Shown piece after piece: positions 33,530 through 41,814 of a stretch of DNA of 64,000 nucleotides. A program made the position numbers and the translations under genes. This stretch comes from Kitasatospora sp. MAP5-34 (GTDB lineage: Bacteria > Actinomycetota > Actinomycetes > Streptomycetales > Streptomycetaceae). The stretch's first letter is position 1; every line of letters starts with the position of its first letter. The notes below the pieces were generated by a model, which saw only the letters and a program-made list of their open reading frames with translations, did no database searches and was not told the DNA's origin. The stretch lies in assembly GCF_029894335.1 (NCBI RefSeq), contig NZ_JARXZC010000006.1, positions 62,001 through 126,000 of the forward strand, written 5' to 3'.

Positions 33530-34384
33530 ATGGATCTGAACACGGTGCTGGAGGTGCGCGACGCCCGCCGTCGCGACGTATGGCGGCCGGGCGACGCCTG
33601 GCTCGGCGGCGGCACGTACCTGTTCTCCGAGCCGCAGCCCCACCTCCGCCGACTGATCGACCTGAGCCGGACCGGCTGGGAGCCGCTGCAGGTGACCGCC
33701 GGCGGGGATCTGGAGATCGCCGCGACCTGCACGATCGCCCAGCTCTCCCGCTTCCCCAAGCCCGCGCACTGGGCGGCGGCGCCGCTGTTCGAGCAGTGCT
33801 GCCGGGCCTTCCTGGCGTCCTGGAAGATCTGGAACATGGCCACCGTCGGCGGCAACCTGTGCAACGGGCTGCCCGCCGGGCCGATGATCTCGCTGACCGC
33901 CGCCCTGGACGGCGTCTGCCTGCTGCAGTCCCGGACGGGCGGGCTGCGTCGGCTCCCGGTCGCGGACTTCGTCATCGGCGCGGGCGTCAAGGTACTCGAA
34001 CCCGGCGACCTGCTCCGCTCGATCACCCTGCCGGCCCGCGCCCTGGGCAGTCATACGGCGTTCCGGCAGGCCTCGCTGTACGGGCTGGGCCGATCCGGTG
34101 CGCTGGTGATCGGCATGCTCGACCCGGTCGACGAGATGCTCACCATCACCGTCACCGCCTCGACCGTGCGGCCGATCCGCCTGCGGTTCCCGCTGCCGCC
34201 CAACGCCGAGGCGGTGCGCGAGGCGGTCGAGTACGGGATCGAGCCGCACGAGTACTACGACGACATCCACGGACTGCCCGCCTGGCGACGGCACATGACG
34301 TTCCGTTTCGCCGAGGAGATCCGCCGCGAGCTGCTTGAGCCCGCACAGCTCGAGCCCGCACTGACTGAGGAGGCCGGACGATGA
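33530..34384 (+). CDS. Xanthine dehydrogenase FAD-binding subunit
   Basis: 284 aa. CO dehydrogenase flavoprotein fold: WLGGGTYLFSE (FAD loop), GWEPLQVTAGGDLEIAATCT, SWKIWNMATVGGNLCNGLPA (FAD-contact motif) and FRQASLYGLGRSGAL. It passes electrons from the iron-sulfur clusters to NAD+ in oxidation of hypoxanthine or xanthine. ATG 33530 follows GAGGGACGGAA. The stop overlaps the start of the large subunit by 4 nt (ATGA). The gene order FAD subunit then a fused Fe-S/Mo subunit differs from the three-gene coxSML layout. Confidence 0.93.
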   Translation: MDLNTVLEVRDARRRDVWRPGDAWLGGGTYLFSEPQPHLRRLIDLSRTGWEPLQVTAGGDLEIAATCTIAQLSRFPKPAHWAAAPLFEQCCRAFLASWKIWNMATVGGNLCNGLPAGPMISLTAALDGVCLLQSRTGGLRRLPVADFVIGAGVKVLEPGDLLRSITLPARALGSHTAFRQASLYGLGRSGALVIGMLDPVDEMLTITVTASTVRPIRLRFPLPPNAEAVREAVEYGIEPHEYYDDIHGLPAWRRHMTFRFAEEIRRELLEPAQLEPALTEEAGR

Positions 34385-37137
34385 GTTACTCGATCCGCGT
34401 CAACAACCAGGACTTCGACGCCGAGCCCCGCCCGGGCCAGTGCCTGCGCACCTACCTGCGCGACCAGGGCTGGTTCGGCGTGAAGAAGGGCTGCGACGCC
34501 GGGGACTGCGGCGCCTGCACTGTCCAGGTCGACGGCGAGCCGGTGCACAGCTGCCTCTACCCGGCCGTCCGCGCCGAGGGCCGCTCGGTGACCACCGTCG
34601 AGGGGCTGGCCAAGAACGGTGAACTGCACCCGATGCAGCAGCGGTTCCTGGACGCGCAGGGCTTCCAGTGCGGCTTCTGCACCGCCGGCTTCCTGATGAC
34701 CACCTCAGCCCTGGACGCCGAACAACTCACCGACCTGCCAAGGTCCTTGAAGGGCAACCTGTGCCGCTGCACCGGCTACCGGGCGATCGAGGACGCCGTA
34801 CGCGGGGTCAAGCACGCCGAGGAGCCGTGCGCCGGGCAGGCGGTCGGCCGCAGCCTGGGCGCACCGGCCGGACCGCAGGTGGTCACCGGCACCGCCCGCT
34901 ACACCTTCGACATCGAGGTCGAAGGGCTGCTGCACATGAAGCTGCTGCGCTCCCCGCACCCGCACGCCCGGATCATCTCCATCGACACCTCGGCCGCCCT
35001 GCGCGTGCCCGGCGTGCACGCGGTGTTCACCCACCACGATGCCCCCGGCAAGCTGTACTCCTCGGCCCGGCACGAGCACCCCACCGAGGACCCGGACGAC
35101 ACCCGGGTGCTGGACGACGTGGTCCGGTTCGCCGGCCAGCGCGTGGCGGCCGTGGTCGCCGACACCGAGGGGGCCGCCGAGGAGGGCTGTCGCCGGATCG
35201 TCGTGGAGTACGAGGTGCTCCCGTACGTCATCGACCCGGAGCTCGCCATGCTGCCCGGCGCGCCGGTGATCCACCCGAAAGGGCCGGAGTCGCGCATCTT
35301 CCGCGCCCAGGACAACGTCTGCGGCGAGGTGCACGGCGAGCTGGGCGACGTCGAGCGGGGCTTCGCCGAGGCCGACGTGGTCTACGAGGAGACCTTCCGG
35401 ACCCAGCGGGTGCAGCACGCCAGCCTGGAGACGCACGGCTGCGTCGCTTACTTCGAGGCCCCGGAGGAGGGCGGCGAGGAGCGGATCGTGGTGCGCTCCA
35501 GCACCCAGGTGCCGTTCCTGACCCGGCGCGCCCTGTGCGACCTGTACGACCTGCCGATGGAGAAGGTCCGGGTGGTCGCGGGCCGGGTCGGCGGCGGGTT
35601 CGGCGGCAAGCAGGAGATGCTCACCGAGGACATCGCGGTGCTGGCCGCGCTGAAGCTGCACCGGCCGGTCAAGCTGGAGTTCACCCGTCCCGAGCAGTTC
35701 TACGGCGCGACCACCCGGCACCCGTTCAAGGTCACGGTGAAGGTCGGCGCCAGGAGCGACGGAACGCTGACCGCCCTCCAGTTCCGGGTGGTCGCCAACA
35801 CCGGCGCGTACGGCAACCACGGCCCGGCGGTGATGTTCCACAGTGTCGGCGAGTCGATGGGCGTGTACAAGGCGCCGAACAAGAAGGTGAACGCGTACTC
35901 GGTCTACACCAACGGCGTGCCCGCCGGCGCGTTCCGGGGCTACGGGCTCGGCCAGGTCACCTTCGCCCTGGAGTCCGCGATGGACGAGCTGGCCCGGCGC
36001 CTGGACATCGATCCGCTGGTGCTGCGCGAGAAGAACGTGATCGGCCCCGGCGACCACATGGAAGGACCCTGCGGAGAGGAGGAGGACCTGCACATCGCCA
36101 GCTACGGCCTGGACCAGTGCCTCCAGGTGGTCCGCAACGCCCTCGCCGACGACCGCAGCGCCGAACTGGCCCCCGAGGGCTGGCTGGTCGGGCAGGGCTT
36201 CGCGATGTCCGCCATCGCCACCGGGCCGCCCGGCGGCCACTTCGCCGACGCAACGGTGAAGCTGCTGGAGGACGGCACGTACGACATCGCGGTCGGTACA
36301 GCCGAGTTCGGCAACGGCACCACCACCGTCCACAAGCAGATCACCGCCGGCGCGCTGGGCACCACGGTGGACCGCATCGCCATCCGCCAGTCCGACACCG
36401 ACGTGGTGAAGCACGACACCGGCGCCTTCGGGTCGGCGGGCACGGTGGTGGCGGGCAAGGCCGTGATGAAGGCCGCCAACGCGCTCGCCGAGCAGATCCT
36501 CTCCTTCACCGCCGAGTACGCCCGCACCCCCCGCAGCCTGCTGCGGCTGACCGCCGACGCGGTCGAGTGCGACGGGCGGCTGGTCTCGCTCAAGGAGGTC
36601 TTCGAGGCCGCGCGCGGCAAGGGCGTCGAGCTCACGGCCGCCGGGCACTGGGGCGGCTCCCCCCGCTCGGTGGCCTTCAACTCGCAGTGGTTCCGGATCG
36701 CGGTCGACCCGGACACCGGCGAGATCAAGATCCTGCGCAGCGTGCACGGCGCCGACGCCGGCAAGGTGATGAACCCGATGCAGTGCCGGGGTCAGGTCGA
36801 GGGCGGCGTGGCGCAGGCGCTCGGCGCGACCCTCTTCGAACAGGTCCTGCTCGACGACGCCGGCCAGGTCACCACCGCCGCCTTCCGCCGCTACCGCCTG
36901 CCCGCCTATGCCGACGTGCCGCGCACCGAGGTCCACTTCACCGAGACCTCCGACTCCATCGGCCCGCTGGGCGCCAAGTCGATGAGCGAGAGCCCCTTCA
37001 ACCCCGTCCCACCCGCCTTCGCCAACGCCCTGCGCGACGCCACCGGCGTGCGCTTCACCGAGGCCCCGTTCCTGCGCGACAAGGTCTGGCAGGCCGTCGA
37101 GGAACACCGGACCGGGCGGCAGTTGCGAGCCATGTAG
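34381..37137 (+). CDS. Xanthine dehydrogenase, fused 2Fe-2S and molybdopterin subunit
   Basis: 918 aa. The N-terminal plant-type 2Fe-2S domain has C38, C43, C46 and C58 (GCDAGDCGACT). The second helical 2Fe-2S domain has C97, C100, C128 and C130 (QCGFCTAGF, GNLCRCTGY). The molybdopterin domains follow from about residue 150: GRVGGGFGGKQEM, AGAFRGYGLGQ, GTAEFGNGT and, near the end, KSMSESPFNPV, where E870 is the likely active-site glutamate. It hydroxylates a purine such as xanthine using water and the Mo centre. Fusion of the small Fe-S and large Mo chains is as in XdhD-like proteins. It is coupled with the FAD subunit. Confidence 0.94.
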   Translation: MSYSIRVNNQDFDAEPRPGQCLRTYLRDQGWFGVKKGCDAGDCGACTVQVDGEPVHSCLYPAVRAEGRSVTTVEGLAKNGELHPMQQRFLDAQGFQCGFCTAGFLMTTSALDAEQLTDLPRSLKGNLCRCTGYRAIEDAVRGVKHAEEPCAGQAVGRSLGAPAGPQVVTGTARYTFDIEVEGLLHMKLLRSPHPHARIISIDTSAALRVPGVHAVFTHHDAPGKLYSSARHEHPTEDPDDTRVLDDVVRFAGQRVAAVVADTEGAAEEGCRRIVVEYEVLPYVIDPELAMLPGAPVIHPKGPESRIFRAQDNVCGEVHGELGDVERGFAEADVVYEETFRTQRVQHASLETHGCVAYFEAPEEGGEERIVVRSSTQVPFLTRRALCDLYDLPMEKVRVVAGRVGGGFGGKQEMLTEDIAVLAALKLHRPVKLEFTRPEQFYGATTRHPFKVTVKVGARSDGTLTALQFRVVANTGAYGNHGPAVMFHSVGESMGVYKAPNKKVNAYSVYTNGVPAGAFRGYGLGQVTFALESAMDELARRLDIDPLVLREKNVIGPGDHMEGPCGEEEDLHIASYGLDQCLQVVRNALADDRSAELAPEGWLVGQGFAMSAIATGPPGGHFADATVKLLEDGTYDIAVGTAEFGNGTTTVHKQITAGALGTTVDRIAIRQSDTDVVKHDTGAFGSAGTVVAGKAVMKAANALAEQILSFTAEYARTPRSLLRLTADAVECDGRLVSLKEVFEAARGKGVELTAAGHWGGSPRSVAFNSQWFRIAVDPDTGEIKILRSVHGADAGKVMNPMQCRGQVEGGVAQALGATLFEQVLLDDAGQVTTAAFRRYRLPAYADVPRTEVHFTETSDSIGPLGAKSMSESPFNPVPPAFANALRDATGVRFTEAPFLRDKVWQAVEEHRTGRQLRAM

Positions 37138-37217
37138 CCGACTATCCATCGCACCTGCTGCTGAAATTCGATGTTCAGCGCGCATCTGCGAATGGCCGGA
37201 CCGACCGTCGGGTACCA

Positions 37218-37250
37218 CCTTCCCAGGCCGCACCCCGCGACCTGGGAAGG
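37218..37250 (+). promoter_or_regulatory. Hairpin covering the SD of the sulfite-oxidase-like gene
   Basis: CCTTCCCAGG (37218-37227) and CCTGGGAAGG (37241-37250) are perfect 10-bp arms. The second arm carries the GGGAAGG SD of the ATG at 37260. It could terminate the xdh message or hide the SD. Confidence 0.5.
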
Positions 37251-37259
37251 GGCTGCCGG

Positions 37260-37709
37260 ATGACCGGAAGAGTCGCAACGAGAGCCGTTCACCTGCACGG
37301 CCTGCTCGACCACCCGGCCGACCTGACGGTGGAACAGCTGCGCGCCATGCCGTCACACCGGGCCGAGGTCAGCTTCGACTGCCTCGGCAGCGGGCAGCAG
37401 CGCCACAGCTTCGAAGGCCCGCTGCTCTGGGACGTGCTGCGCGCGGCCCGCCCCCAGGTCGACTTCAGCCGGCGCAAGCCCCGGCTGCGCCACGTGCTCG
37501 CCGTCACCGGAGCCGACGGCCACCTCGCGGTGATCTCCTGGGCCGAGATCGACCCGGACTTCGGCGGCCAGCGAATCCTGCTCGCCACCAGCATCGACGG
37601 CGAGCCCCTGGACGCGGTCGGCCCGCAACTGGTGATCCCCGCCGACGCCTGCGGAGCCCGGTACGTCAGCGGGATCACCGCGATCCGGATCGACGCGGTG
37701 GCCGACTGA
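37260..37709 (+). CDS. Small sulfite-oxidase-fold molybdopterin protein
   Basis: 149 aa, ATG 37260. Resembles the molybdopterin-binding sulfite-oxidase core in brief form: LTVEQLRAMPSH, then EVSFDCLGSGQQRHSFEG with C41 at the place of the Mo-ligand cysteine, PLLWDVLRAA, and VPADACGARYVSGI-type end (VIPADACGARYVSGITAIRI). It is much shorter than full sulfite oxidases and lacks their dimerisation domain. By context it may be part of, or help load, the Mo enzyme just upstream. It may instead be a separate small oxidoreductase. Preceded by a hairpin that covers its SD. Confidence 0.78.
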   Translation: MTGRVATRAVHLHGLLDHPADLTVEQLRAMPSHRAEVSFDCLGSGQQRHSFEGPLLWDVLRAARPQVDFSRRKPRLRHVLAVTGADGHLAVISWAEIDPDFGGQRILLATSIDGEPLDAVGPQLVIPADACGARYVSGITAIRIDAVAD

Positions 37710-37754
37710 GACCGCCTGCTCCTGAAGCGGCCGCTGTCAGGCCGTCCGCGATTC

Positions 37755-38174
37755 TCAGGCCGTCGCGAGCGAGATCTCGGTCGACTTGATCAGCGCGATG
37801 ACCGGCGAACCGGCCGCCAGGCCCAGGTCGTTGGCGGCGTCGGCCGTGATGGCGGCCGTCAGCTCGCCGCCGTCCACGGTGACCTTGACCCCGGCCATCG
37901 CGCCGCCGGTGGCGACATCGGTGACCGTGCCCGGGATCTGGTTGCGGATGCTCAACCCGGCGACCGGACCGGTGGCGAGTGCGACCTCGGTCGACTTCAC
38001 CAGGGCGCGTACGTTGCTGCCCGCGCTGAGCCCGAGTTCCTTCACCGCTTCGACGGTCACCGCCGCAGTGAGTTCCAGACCGCTCGAAAGCCGGACCTTG
38101 ACGTTCGCCATCACCTCGCCGGTGGTGACGGAGGTGACGGTACCGGGGAGCTGGTTGCGAATGCTCAGACTCAT
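37755..38174 (-). CDS. Two-domain molbindin (Mop/TOBE repeats)
   Basis: 139 aa made of two homologous Mop units. Unit one starts MSLSIRNQLPGTVTSVTTGE and unit two LSIRNQIPGTVTDVATGG, each ending VKSTEVALATG or IKSTEISLATA. Mop domains bind molybdate in oligomers and buffer Mo for cofactor synthesis. Its position next to XDH and the sulfite-oxidase-like gene fits. It is transcribed toward them from the opposite strand. The internal duplication is clear and the gene is intact. Confidence 0.93.
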   Translation of the reverse strand: MSLSIRNQLPGTVTSVTTGEVMANVKVRLSSGLELTAAVTVEAVKELGLSAGSNVRALVKSTEVALATGPVAGLSIRNQIPGTVTDVATGGAMAGVKVTVDGGELTAAITADAANDLGLAAGSPVIALIKSTEISLATA

Positions 38175-38412
38175 GGGAGTGCCTCATTTCGATGGAAAAT
38201 CGGTTTCCGAGAATGCAGCTGAGACCACTCTAGTCACGGAATCGTCGCAGCTCAGAAGCCATGCGCAGGCGCAAGCCTGATGGCCCGTAACGGCTCGCGA
38301 ATGCGATCCCGGAAAATGCGCCGCCGCCGGCCCAACGCCGTCTCCACCGCAACCGATCGGCGCTGCCGAGCGTCTCGCACGGTCAGCGGATCAGCTGTCC
38401 ACCGGGAGTGCT

Positions 38413-38958
38413 GTGCCGAAACCTCTGCTCTTCCTCGACATCGACGGCGTACTCAATCCGGTCGACCCCTGCCCGGAGTCGGACTTCGACGTCCACACCC
38501 TGCTCGGCTTCCGGGTCCTGCTGTCCGGCCGGCACGGCGACTGGGCGCGCGAACTGGCGGAGGTGTACGAGCTCTGCTGGGCCACCACCTGGGAGGACGA
38601 CGCCAACACCCGCATCGCGCCGCTGCTCGGCCTGCCGCCACTGCCCGTCGTACGGTTCGCCGGGTACCGGCCGCAGCCAGGGGACCCCAGAATCCCCTTG
38701 GTGGAGCTGTTCGCCGCCGCCAAGTGGGCCCCACTGCTGCGTCACGCCGACGGACGCCCGTTCGCCTGGCTCGACGACGTCCTGCCGTCCCGGTTGGTAC
38801 GCAACTCCCTGCTCCGGCGCGACCGGCTGCTCCTGCGGATCGACGCGGGACAGGGCCTCGAACGCCACCACGTCGACCGGCTGCTCGAAAGGCCGCCGCG
38901 TCCGCTGCTGGCAGGCCACATGGGCCGGGCCGTGCGGACCGCGAACCGGCAGCGCTGA
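38413..38958 (+). CDS. HAD-like hydrolase
   Basis: 181 aa, GTG start with CGGGAG upstream. HAD motif I is FLDIDGVLNP with D9 and D11. A Thr motif (CWATTWEDDAN) follows, and FAWLDDVLP near residue 119 gives the acidic motif IV. This matches the HAD domain in Secreted/DUF-type actinomycete proteins rather than a named phosphatase. Probably a phosphomonoesterase or nucleotidase with unknown substrate. Single gene. Confidence 0.8.
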   Translation: MPKPLLFLDIDGVLNPVDPCPESDFDVHTLLGFRVLLSGRHGDWARELAEVYELCWATTWEDDANTRIAPLLGLPPLPVVRFAGYRPQPGDPRIPLVELFAAAKWAPLLRHADGRPFAWLDDVLPSRLVRNSLLRRDRLLLRIDAGQGLERHHVDRLLERPPRPLLAGHMGRAVRTANRQR

Positions 38959-38994
38959 CGGGCCGGGTCTCAGCCGTACATGCCCGTTGCCAGG

Positions 38995-40083
38995 TCAGGG
39001 CAGCACTGCCGCCCGGACGCAGAGTACGTCCGGCAGGTGCGAGGTGATCAGCGACCAGCTGTCGCCGTCGTCCGCGCTGCCGTACACCTCGCCGTTCCGG
39101 TTGCCGAAGTACACCCCGGCGGGGTCGCCGTCGTCCGTGCAGAGGGCGTCGCGCAGGACGACGCCGTAGTGGTCGTCCTCGGGCAGGCCCTGGGAGAGTG
39201 GCTGCCAGCTGTCGCCCGCGTCGCGGGTGCGGAAGACCCGGCAGCGGCGGTCGACCGGCAGGCGGGCGTAGTCCGCGTCGAGCGGGAAGAGGTACGCCGT
39301 CCCGCTCTCCCGGGGGTGGGCGGTGATGCCGAAGCCGAAGGTCGCGGGCAGGTCGTCGCCGATGTCCTGCCAGTGTTCGCCGCCGTCGTCGCTGCGGTAG
39401 ACGCCGCCGTGGTTCTGCAGGTAGAGGCGGTCGCGGTCGAGCGGGTCCGGTGCGACCTTGTGTACGCACTGCCCGAACTCCGGGTACTCGTCCGGGAGGA
39501 AGGCGGCCCGGATGCCGGTGTTGGACGGGTGCCAGCTCTGTCCGCCGTCCGCCGACCGGTAGACGCCGCCGGTGGAGACCGCGACCGTGAGCGCCGAGGC
39601 GTCTCGGGGGTCGGTGATGATCGTGTGCAGGCCCTGCCCGCCGAAGCCGGCGGCCCAGTCGGCGCGCTGCGGGTGCGACCAGAGCGCTTCGTCCAGCGCG
39701 AAGCTCTCGCCGCCGTCGGTGGAGCGGAACAGCGCGGCGGGTTGGGTGCCCGCGTACACGACGCCCGGTGCCTCCGCGCCCGCCGGGTGCAGCTGCCAGA
39801 CCCGTTCCAGCGAGGTACCGGTGTGCTCGGGGAAGCGCACGGCCGGGCTGGACGGCTCCTGCCAGTTCGCCCCCAGGTCGTCCGACCACCAGACGGACGG
39901 CCCCCAGTGGCTGCTGTCGGCCCCCACGAGCAGCCGGGTCCGCCCGTCGCGCCGGTCGATCGCGGCCGAGTAGATCGCGTTCATCTGGAAGTGCGGCCCG
40001 GTGAACTCCCAGCCCGCCCGGTCGGAGCTGCGGGCGAGGAAGAGACCCTTCTGGGTCCCGATGGCCAACAGGGTTTCGGTCAT
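38995..40083 (-). CDS. Asp-box (BNR) repeat beta-propeller protein
   Basis: 362 aa without signal peptide. Repeated Asp boxes are visible: RSTDGGESF, RSADGGQSWHP, RSDDGGEHWQD, RTRDAGDSWQP and GSADDGDSWSL. They mark a sialidase/sortilin-type beta-propeller. The start MTETLLAIGTQKGLFLARS is typical of a group of actinomycete cytoplasmic propellers with no catalytic assignment. No sialidase active-site RIP motif is seen, so I do not call it a sialidase. A binding or scaffold role is likely. Confidence 0.85.
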   Translation of the reverse strand: MTETLLAIGTQKGLFLARSSDRAGWEFTGPHFQMNAIYSAAIDRRDGRTRLLVGADSSHWGPSVWWSDDLGANWQEPSSPAVRFPEHTGTSLERVWQLHPAGAEAPGVVYAGTQPAALFRSTDGGESFALDEALWSHPQRADWAAGFGGQGLHTIITDPRDASALTVAVSTGGVYRSADGGQSWHPSNTGIRAAFLPDEYPEFGQCVHKVAPDPLDRDRLYLQNHGGVYRSDDGGEHWQDIGDDLPATFGFGITAHPRESGTAYLFPLDADYARLPVDRRCRVFRTRDAGDSWQPLSQGLPEDDHYGVVLRDALCTDDGDPAGVYFGNRNGEVYGSADDGDSWSLITSHLPDVLCVRAAVLP

Positions 40084-40286
40084 GGCATACCACCTGGTCA
40101 GCGACGTCCGGCCCCCGCCGCCAGTCTGCCCCCGGCCGTCGGGGGGCGCACGTCACCGCGCTGGGCGGTCCCAAACCTGCCCGGGTCCGTCCGGTGCCGC
40201 TGCCGGACAGCGACCGGAGCGCCTACCATCCGTCCGGGCCCGGCCCCGGCTCGTCCCCCGCGAAGAGTACGGGCCGGGGCTCCAGG

Positions 40287-41708
40287 TCAGCCCCGGTAGG
40301 TCTCCAGCAGGCGCAGCCACACCTCGCTGATCGTCGGGTAGGACGGCACCGCGTGCCAGAGCCGGTCGATCGGTACCTCGCCGACCACGGCGACGGTGGC
40401 CGAGTGCAGCAGTTCCGCGACGGCCGGGCCGACGAAGGTCGCGCCGACCAGGATCTCGCGGTCCAGGTCGATCACCAGACGGGCCCGGCCCTGGTAGTTG
40501 TCGCCGTACAGTGAGGCCCCCGCGACCTGGCCGAGGTCGTGGTCGACCGCCTGTACCCGCAGGCCGGCCTCCTCGGCCTGACGGAGCGTCAGGCCGACCG
40601 AGGTGGCCTCGGGTTCGGTGAAGACCACCTGGGGCGGGCCGGCGGTGTCGGCGGAGGCGGAGTGGGCGCTCCAGCGGGCGGTGTCCAGCTGTTCGCCACG
40701 GGCGCGGGCGCCGATCGCGGCGCCCGCGATCCGGGCCTGGTACTTGCCCTGGTGGGTCAGCAGTGCGCGGTGGTTGACGTCGCCTGCCGCGTACAGCCAG
40801 CCGCCCGGGACGCCGGTCACGCTGCAGCTGTCGTCGACCTCCAGCCAGGAGCCGGGGGTGAGGCCGACGCTCTCCAGGCCGATGTCATCGGTGCGCGGTG
40901 CGCGGCCGGTGGCGTACAGGACCTCGTCCGCCTCCAACTGCTCGCCGCTGTCCAGCTCCAGGGTCACCGCGCCGTCGCGGTGCAGGGCGGTGACGCTCGT
41001 GGAGAACCGCAGGTCCACGCCCGCCTCGGCCAGTCCGGCGGCGACCAACTCACCGGTGAAGGGCTCCATCCGGGGGAGCAGGCCCGCGCTCCGCACCAGC
41101 AGGGTCACCTCGGAGCCGAGTGCCCGCCAGGCGGTGGCCATCTCGACGGCCACCACGCCGCCGCCGACGACGGCCAGCCGGCGCGGTACGACGGCCGAGC
41201 TGGTCGCGTCGCGGCTGGTCCACGGGTGTGCCTCGGCCAGGCCGGGCACGTGCGGCAGGGCGGCGCGGCTGCCGGTGCAGACCGCGACAGCATGACGGGC
41301 CGTCAGCAACCGTTGGCCGTCCACCAGTACGGCCCGCTCGCCGGTCAGCCGCCCGTGGCCCCTGACCAGCTCGATGCCGGTGTCGCGGAGCCACCGGACC
41401 TGGCCGTCGTCGTGCCAGTGCGAGGTGAACTCGTCGCGCCGGGCCAGTACGGCCGCCGGGTCGAGTGCCCCGCTCGCCGCCTCCTTGGCACCGGGCAGCG
41501 CACGGGCGTGCGCCAGGGCGGCGGCCGGGCGGAGCAGCGCCTTGCTGGGCATGCACGCCCAGTACGAGCATTCGCCGCCGACCAGTTGGCTCTCCACGAC
41601 GACGGTGCTCAGGCCGGCGGCCTTGGCCCGGTCGGCCAGGTTCTCGCCGGTCGGGCCCGCCCCGAGGACCACCACGTCGTACTGCTCGGGCTCAGGCTGG
41701 AGGGTCAT
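40287..41708 (-). CDS. Flavoprotein pyridine nucleotide-disulfide oxidoreductase with altered active-site His
   Basis: 473 aa. FAD motif VVVLGAGPTGE, redox pair C47-x4-C52 (GGECSYWACMPSK), NAD(P) motif VVGGGVVAVEMA, FAD motif LYAAGDVNHRALLTHQG. In lipoamide dehydrogenase and mercuric reductase the partner subunit gives HAHPTLSE. Here it is HAVPSYPTISE, so the catalytic His is a Tyr. This type occurs in actinomycetes; the substrate is unknown. I start at 41708 (MTLQPEPEQY). It is next to an amino-acid permease on the same strand (106-nt gap). Confidence 0.88.
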   Translation of the reverse strand: MTLQPEPEQYDVVVLGAGPTGENLADRAKAAGLSTVVVESQLVGGECSYWACMPSKALLRPAAALAHARALPGAKEAASGALDPAAVLARRDEFTSHWHDDGQVRWLRDTGIELVRGHGRLTGERAVLVDGQRLLTARHAVAVCTGSRAALPHVPGLAEAHPWTSRDATSSAVVPRRLAVVGGGVVAVEMATAWRALGSEVTLLVRSAGLLPRMEPFTGELVAAGLAEAGVDLRFSTSVTALHRDGAVTLELDSGEQLEADEVLYATGRAPRTDDIGLESVGLTPGSWLEVDDSCSVTGVPGGWLYAAGDVNHRALLTHQGKYQARIAGAAIGARARGEQLDTARWSAHSASADTAGPPQVVFTEPEATSVGLTLRQAEEAGLRVQAVDHDLGQVAGASLYGDNYQGRARLVIDLDREILVGATFVGPAVAELLHSATVAVVGEVPIDRLWHAVPSYPTISEVWLRLLETYRG

Positions 41709-41814
41709 GGCTCTCACTCTCACTCGATCGGGTGGCACCGGTCCCATCCTCTGCCGGTCGGGTGCCGCCCGTCGAATGCGGGCCCGGCGTGTCGGCGCGG
41801 CCGTCATCGGACCG

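Noticed and set aside
34705..37356. 883-residue open frame on the minus strand opposite the xanthine dehydrogenase gene
   Set aside because: Explained by GC-rich codon bias of the true gene; the predicted protein is compositionally biased and lacks a start signal.
38995..40083. Calling the Asp-box protein a sialidase
   Set aside because: Asp boxes are present but the sialidase arginine triad and RIP motif are not visible.
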